In this document: positions 57,960 through 64,000 of the stretch, in pieces
Layout of the letters: every line of letters starts with the position of its first letter
How positions within the stretch are numbered: position 1 is the first letter of the stretch
Assembly: GCF_024758565.1 (NCBI RefSeq)
Contig: NZ_CP079199.1
Span: 673,501-737,500, forward strand
Direction: 5' to 3'
Origin: Mesomycoplasma ovipneumoniae
GTDB lineage: Bacteria; Bacillota_I; Bacilli_A; Mycoplasmatales; Metamycoplasmataceae
Length of the DNA: 64,000 nt
The notes under the pieces: generated by a model
What the model saw: the letters and a program-made list of their open reading frames with translations, nothing else
Database searches by the model: none
Told to the model about the DNA's origin: nothing
Translations under genes and position numbers: made by a program

Positions 57960-60900
57960 TATTTTAATTAGTTATTTGCTTGCTGGCGGCGGACTTGCGG
58001 GAACGGCTGCCGGAATTATGGGCGGAATTAAACTTTATGCAAATAATAACGAACTTGGAGTTTACAATCTTGATGTTGCCTCAGATAATATTTATGAAAT
58101 TAAACAAGATGAGTTAGTTTTTGCTAATTTTTTGAATGCCCAAGGCGAACGAATCGCAACTTTTGCACCTTTAGAAGACAATAAAGACGGCAAATATGGT
58201 ATTTTTTTAAACCCAAAAATTAAATCAGAAAAACGAGTTTTTACTGAATCAGAATTTGCAGATTGATTTGCCCAAACATATAACCGTCAAACTCCAATTT
58301 TTGAACTACAATTAGGGGTTATGAAATTTGTTAATGAGTATTGGGATGCTATTTCACCTTCAGAATTTCTTGAATATGCAAAATGATTCAATAAAAATGT
58401 TTCCTGAGGACCTGATGCTTTGACATTACAACATTTTGCACTAAAAAAAGGGGTAACACGATCAGGTAATAACTTATTATTAGGTCAACATTCAGCTGTT
58501 AGAAAAGAAGAAGCAAAAATAGAATTTTATCCTGATTCATTTTTTGGTTCATTCCCAATTTATTCAGAATTAGCTGGAAAAGGTAACGGACTTGACAATT
58601 TAACTTACAAAATTTTTGATGATGCAATTTCAAAAGAATCGCTTGATGAATATTTTAGAACAATTCCACAACAACAAGTTTTAGCAAATTATGACAAAAC
58701 CAAAGTTATTGCCGGAATTCCAGCCACTGATCTTGTCAAAAATGAAACAATTTATCTTTATGATGTAGTTAAAATTCTAAAAAATTCATTCGCTGATGAT
58801 GAACAAATTTTAACTAAATTAGAAAAATTTAAAGACCCTGAGAATTTTTTGGTTTTTAATAATCAAAACCAAAAAATCGAGGATGTAGAGAAAAAATTTG
58901 AACTCGCAATTCTCATGTTTGCACATGAAAATGAAATTCAGTTACCTAAAAATTATAGCTTCAAATTTCCCGAAGATTTTAAAAAAACCTATAAAATACG
59001 TGATATTTTTAATACAATTAGACAGGAATTTAAAAATGATGACAATAATGTTCCGCGCGGAGTTCTTTCTTTAGACCTTGAAGGTCTTGAGTCTGATCCA
59101 ACCTCTGAAGACCAAAAAACTCCTGCTAATGGTAAAGAAACAATAGATTTTCTATTGACTCAAAATGTAAATCCTGATATTTCAACACTTATTGCCGCCG
59201 AATTAGCGACTAAAATTTCCCAAAAAGTTGATGAAATTGTTAAAAACGGATTTTATGACCTATATAATATAGATCATCCAGTTGGAAAAACAATTGGTAT
59301 TTATCAAAAAAGTCCTGAAAATAGGTTATTTTTTCCACTTGGATCTGGTACTGAAAGTCCTTCAATTGAAGCGCAAAACGAATTTCTAGCCGAATTTGAT
59401 GCTAGTTTGTGATCATCATACCAAATTAAGTCAGTCAAAAAATTATCAAATTATGAATTAGAAGTTGAACTAACAGATCCAAAAGAACCTGAAAGTCCAG
59501 CTAAAACAATCAAATTCAACCTAGATCCAACAGGTGCAAATTATGCTCAAAGTCTTGAAGAATTTGATAGTTTTAAAATTGCTGTTGACTGAAAAAACCG
59601 GGCAATTCCAAAGGTTATTCAGGAAATAGAAACTCTAAAAGACGGACAAACGGTAAAAGTTTACCAACTTTATGGTGAAATTTTTGATGGACTAATTGAT
59701 AAAGTTTTAAAACATAAATCAACAAATGGCGAAAATCTTGTTGGTACTTATGTTGATTCTGGAGTTGACCCAAACACAGGTTTAAAAAAATATACCACAA
59801 AACATGGCGAATTTATTGGTTATTCGCATTCATCAAGAATTCCTTATATTGCACTTTTAAAAGCATCTTCACCATTTTTTAAAACAACTGGAATTAACTA
59901 TTTAAAATATGTTGGCGCTCATGAATATGGACACCATCAAACTCTAAATTATGCCCAAGACAACTCTGATCCAGATTTAAACGTTGTTTTGAATGCTCTT
60001 TCAACAAATACCGGAATAAGTTTACAGTCTTTCTATAATTTTGATGTTCTTCAACAATATCTTAATGCAAGATCTTCTGGTCTAAGTTTGCGAAAAGCAA
60101 CTCCAAGTTTGAACCCTGAAGATAAAGGAATTTATCCAAATTTTAGCTTTGACAGCGAAAATAACTTTGAGGATGAATCTGAAATTTTTGGCGCCAAAGA
60201 AAATCAAGATCTTGATAAGTTAATTTCTAAAAAATCTCGTAGATTCCTACAAACTATCGATGGGCTTAAAACTGCTGCAGATATTCGAAAACTAAAATTA
60301 TACGACCTTTTTTTGCTAAACTCAATTGATCCAGACTCAGGAACAATAAATCCTGGAATTTCAGGTGCTTCTAAATTCTTCCGAAATAGAAATTCAACCT
60401 TAGAACAAAATACTGAAGATGAATCAAATCAAGAGACTGAAAAACAAAAAGGATTTATAAATTCTAACGATATTCGAGGCATTTTTGCTGATTCATTAAC
60501 TGATGGAGCCGGGAATAAAATTCAATTTGACGCACAAGGTAAAATTCGAGTTGCTGATTTTGAAGCAACTGCTGACCGAAGAACTTTTAAAAATTTGAAA
60601 GTTCACTTATTTTACGAAAATGGTAAGCCAGTAATTGATCCTTTAACTTTCAAAAATCCTGAAAGTCTCAGTGAATTACAGGCAAAAATCCGTGAAATTC
60701 AGAATAATTTTGAGGCTAACATAGTTAAAAACTTTCGTGATAACGGGTGAGACACAAGTACTCAGTCTTTTACTAGATTTTCACCATCAAGTCCAGCTTT
60801 TGAAAAATCACTTAATTCAATTTTGCATAATCCTGTTGAAAATCAAGCATTTTTTGGCACAATTATTGGTCAAAACCCGCAAAATTTAAATGTTAGTGTT

Positions 60901-63900
60901 GAAATTCCTGATTCAGTTTTTGACTTGTCACAATTTCTTTTACAAGTTCAACTTTCGCTTAGTGCGCCTCAACCAGTCGCTAATTTAGCAAAAGAATTAT
61001 TGGATAAAGAAGATTCTTTGGGATTTAAGTTTCATGATTTTTTTAAATTGCTTAAAGGAACTCAACCAAGTTCTTCGAGCCAAATTGCTACAATTATCAC
61101 AGAATTTCAAAAAACATTTAATTTTCAAGATACAATTCAACCGCTTCTCAACAAGATTATTAGCATTTCTGAACAAAATGATTCAGATTTATACACAAAT
61201 TTAAGTAATATTTCAACTTTTAAAGATTCACTTTTCAAAAAAATAAATCAAATAGTCTCAATTCTTGAAACTTTATACACTGTTTATTTTCAAACTTTAG
61301 CTACATCTTTTTCATCCAAAGGGCAAAGTGATCCTGCGATTGGGATTTTGACTAGAGCCTTTTCGAACCAACTTAAAAGCAAACTATATGAAAACTTAGA
61401 CAAAATTATAAAATTCACTGACAAAGATGGCAAAAGCATTGCTCCTAGTCACTTATTTTTATCATTAGATGAATTTAACATTTTATCACCAAATAATCCA
61501 GATATTTCTCAATTAACTAACGGTCCGATTTTTGCTGGTTCATATTTTGGAAAAATAATTTCAGTAAATGGAAAGCAATATTATCAAAATCCAAAGTATG
61601 ACTTTAATGTTAGAATTCAAACTCAACTTCAAAGTCAACTTGATAACGTTCTTGATCAGAGTGAATTTGATGAGAAAAAAGATTTATCAACTCGCTGAAC
61701 TTCACCTCTTGGAAATCTTTTAAAATTTTCAAATGTTACTGCTGAACATCCGTTTTTTGGAATTGCTGAAGATTTTAAATTTAACGTTTCAGGTGCAACA
61801 ATTGATAAATCCAAAATTTACCTCGATGCTTGAGACAAAACTCTTTTTGGTTTTGATTATGAAAATAATTATTTTGGATATCAAAACGAAAATAGGCAAA
61901 CAGAATTTTCATCAATTTCAGATTTTATAGAATTTATTTCAATTGATCCATTTGCACTTAAAATTACAAAAATTAACGGTGAATTTGTTAGAAATTGAGA
62001 TTTTGACTATGTTAACTCTAAGTTTGACCTTTATAAATATAGTTTTGATAATTTGTCTAAAAATTTCAAATTAAAAGAAAATCAAAATGGAAATTCAGCG
62101 CTTAAATGAACTAAAGCCGAAAAATTTGAATCAAAAATTGAAAAATTATTGTCAATTTTTGATATTTCTCAAGAAGAATTACAACAAAATTTGCAAAAAT
62201 TTGCAAACAATTTAATGGAAGCCTTTGAGCAATCAACTCTAAACTTGTTGATCAAAAATACAAAAATAGATAATAAAAATATTGATCACCTATTTTTATC
62301 ATCTGTTGGTTTTATGGGATTTAAAAATTTTTCCCGAAAAACACAAGCAACTTTACCGGCAACCAAATTTGGTAAACTTACAAACATTGATGATAAAATT
62401 AAAATTGCATGATTGACTTTTGCAGGTTTTGATGAAACAAATTCTTTAGTTTTAGATGAAGAATCATTTGTTGATTCAGATTTAAATGATTCAGAAAAAT
62501 CACAAGTTTTTGGATGACTTAAGGGCTTTTTAAGTCAAATAAAAATAGATGCAAAGGACTTGGATTTGTTCAAATTGCAATATTTAGTAGGGACAAAAAC
62601 CTTTGTTGACTATTCAATTGGTAGAACTAGTCGAATTCAGCAATTCCAACGAATGAATACAGATCTTGAACTTTCATGACTTCGGGCAAAAAATTCAGCT
62701 AGATTCGAGACAAAACCTGATGATTTTTTCAGTAATTATGTCTATAATTTTCCCGAATCTTTAACAAGAGACTATGTTCAAATTCATTATTCTCCAAGTG
62801 ACGAAACGCTTGATAATATTATGCCAGGTTATAAAAATATTTCTGAATCTAATACTGGAAATGAGTATTTTGTTGATGCAATTTATACAAGAAAATGGAT
62901 TAAAAATTTCATTCCCGCTTTTGACATCGCCCAGGCATACTCTCAAACTTTAATTAGTCCATTTACTAACTATTTTTTGACTAATTATGTAACTTCAAAA
63001 AATTCTGAAAATTTAAATACTTTATACCAAAACCTAACACAAACTTTCCAAAAAGCACAAGAAAAACAACTTTATGATCAAGTTCTTGAGTTTAGTCAGC
63101 AAGAAAAGGCCGAAATTGAAAAAATCCAAAGTGAAGAACTACCTGAAAAATTCATTGATAAAACCTTAAAAAACATCGAAAATCAAGGCAGAATTCAGGA
63201 AGTTAATGCCAAAATTAAAAGCCAAAAAGATGATATTTTTGCTCAAACTTCAATTGAATTATCTCGAGTACTTTCAGCTTACAAAGGTGAACTTGGCGAT
63301 TCACAAACATTTAGTAGAGCAAATATTCAACCAGTTGTTGGAAATCTTCGTTGAAGAAATGGCTATATAAATCAAAATATTTCTACAAATAACGGGTTTT
63401 TTAAAGATCGCTTCCAAAGAAAAGTGCTAAATTGAGAATTGTATGATGACAATTTGGAACCTGTTGAAGATCAAACTATTCGAATAACTAACCTAAAAGG
63501 TGAAAAAGTAACAAACAGACCAGAAGCCTTTTGGTATTATTCTCTCAAAACGCAAGGTGTTGGCCAAAGATCGCTTTCAGGAATTTGGCGTGATTCTAAA
63601 CAAGATAAAGTTGCCTTTTGAGGTTTTCTAAAAAATGAAGATGCCCAAAAAGCGAAATATTTAACTCTTGAAGATGAACAAACAGCCCAAAAATTCTACA
63701 TCAAATTAGTGAGTGATTCTACAAATAACATTTTTTATCTAAAAAAACAAGCTGATTTATCAACAAAATGGACGCTAAAAGACGAAGGGTATAGCTCATG
63801 AATTTCATCTTGGTCAATTATCGGTGAGTTCAAAAATGCACTTCTTAGACCAGGAATTGACGGTCTAAAAAGATTCAGAATTTACTTTTCAGATGAAAAC

Positions 63901-64000
63901 AGGCAAGAAATTAAAGACTTATTTACATTAGGAAATTCAAAATATCTTGCTGAAAACGGTAAAAACTTCAATTTAGCCCCAACATATATTGAACAAAAAT
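57946..64000 (+). CDS. giant membrane-anchored PDxFFG protein with HExxH zincin motif (3' end outside window)
   Basis: The frame is open for 2018 codons to the window edge, reading TGA as Trp. The N-terminus has one membrane anchor (ILISYLLAGGGLAGTAAGIM), so the rest is probably outside the cell. PDSFFG at 196-201 matches the name PDxFFG protein that I recall from public annotation of large mycoplasma proteins. At 659-663 stands HEYGH in VGAHEYGHHQTLNYA, a standard zinc metallopeptidase signature; the third ligand is not clear. The start lies inside oppF, so it is translated with the peptide importer. It may generate or bind peptides for Opp; both are inferred. Confidence 0.85.

Overview
The window is low-GC DNA in which TGA is read as tryptophan: most genes stay open only if in-frame TGA is decoded. 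With P97/P102-type adhesin genes, a MnuA-type nuclease pair and the opp and nag/nan gene sets, this points to a respiratory Mycoplasma of the M. hyopneumoniae group (Mesomycoplasma). The P97 homologue looks too diverged from the M. hyopneumoniae P97 I remember to be that protein; M. ovipneumoniae, M. conjunctivae, M. dispar or M. flocculare fit as well, and I cannot fix the species. I found no rRNA, tRNA or CRISPR.

Layout. 1-3818: amino-sugar genes (PTS EIICB, nagB, nagA), the last two divergent. 3819-11830: a P97-like/P102-like adhesin operon on the minus strand, flanked by two copies (A, B) of a dispersed repeat. 11831-22452: gyrB, a choline-kinase-like gene, a tandem duplication carrying two surface nucleases and a chimeric relic, a 5'-3' exonuclease, dnaE, then repeat copy C. 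22453-26912: rimP-nusA-rnpM-infB-rbfA on the minus strand. 27213-31586: a GH13 protein lacking catalytic residues, nox and rsmE. 31659-41263: alaS-ruvX-hypothetical-pth-tilS(frameshifted)-ftsH-lysS-cof. 41339-45831: sialic acid genes nanE, an SSS transporter, nanA and nanK. 46246-48180: an SF1 helicase fused to a RecB-like nuclease, followed by decayed sequence. 48565-51562: mnmE and a YbiT-like ABC-F protein. 51735-64000: a lipoprotein, a small leader ORF with an attenuator-like structure, oppB-C-D-F, and a giant membrane-anchored protein with an HExxH zincin motif that runs off the window.

Functional links. The nan and nag genes together encode every step from imported sialic acid to fructose-6-phosphate, so host mucin sugar can feed glycolysis. 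The adhesin operon, the nucleases with repeat-bearing N-terminal regions, and the giant protease-like protein coupled to the Opp importer form a surface programme of attachment, nucleic acid digestion and peptide uptake.

The most unusual items are: the three-copy promoter/leader/terminator repeat with variable A-tracts; the possible translation-coupled attenuator before opp; the opp-linked giant zincin; R1-like cilium-binding pentapeptides in the P102-like rather than the P97-like adhesin; the duplicated nucleases; and the GH13 pseudoenzyme.
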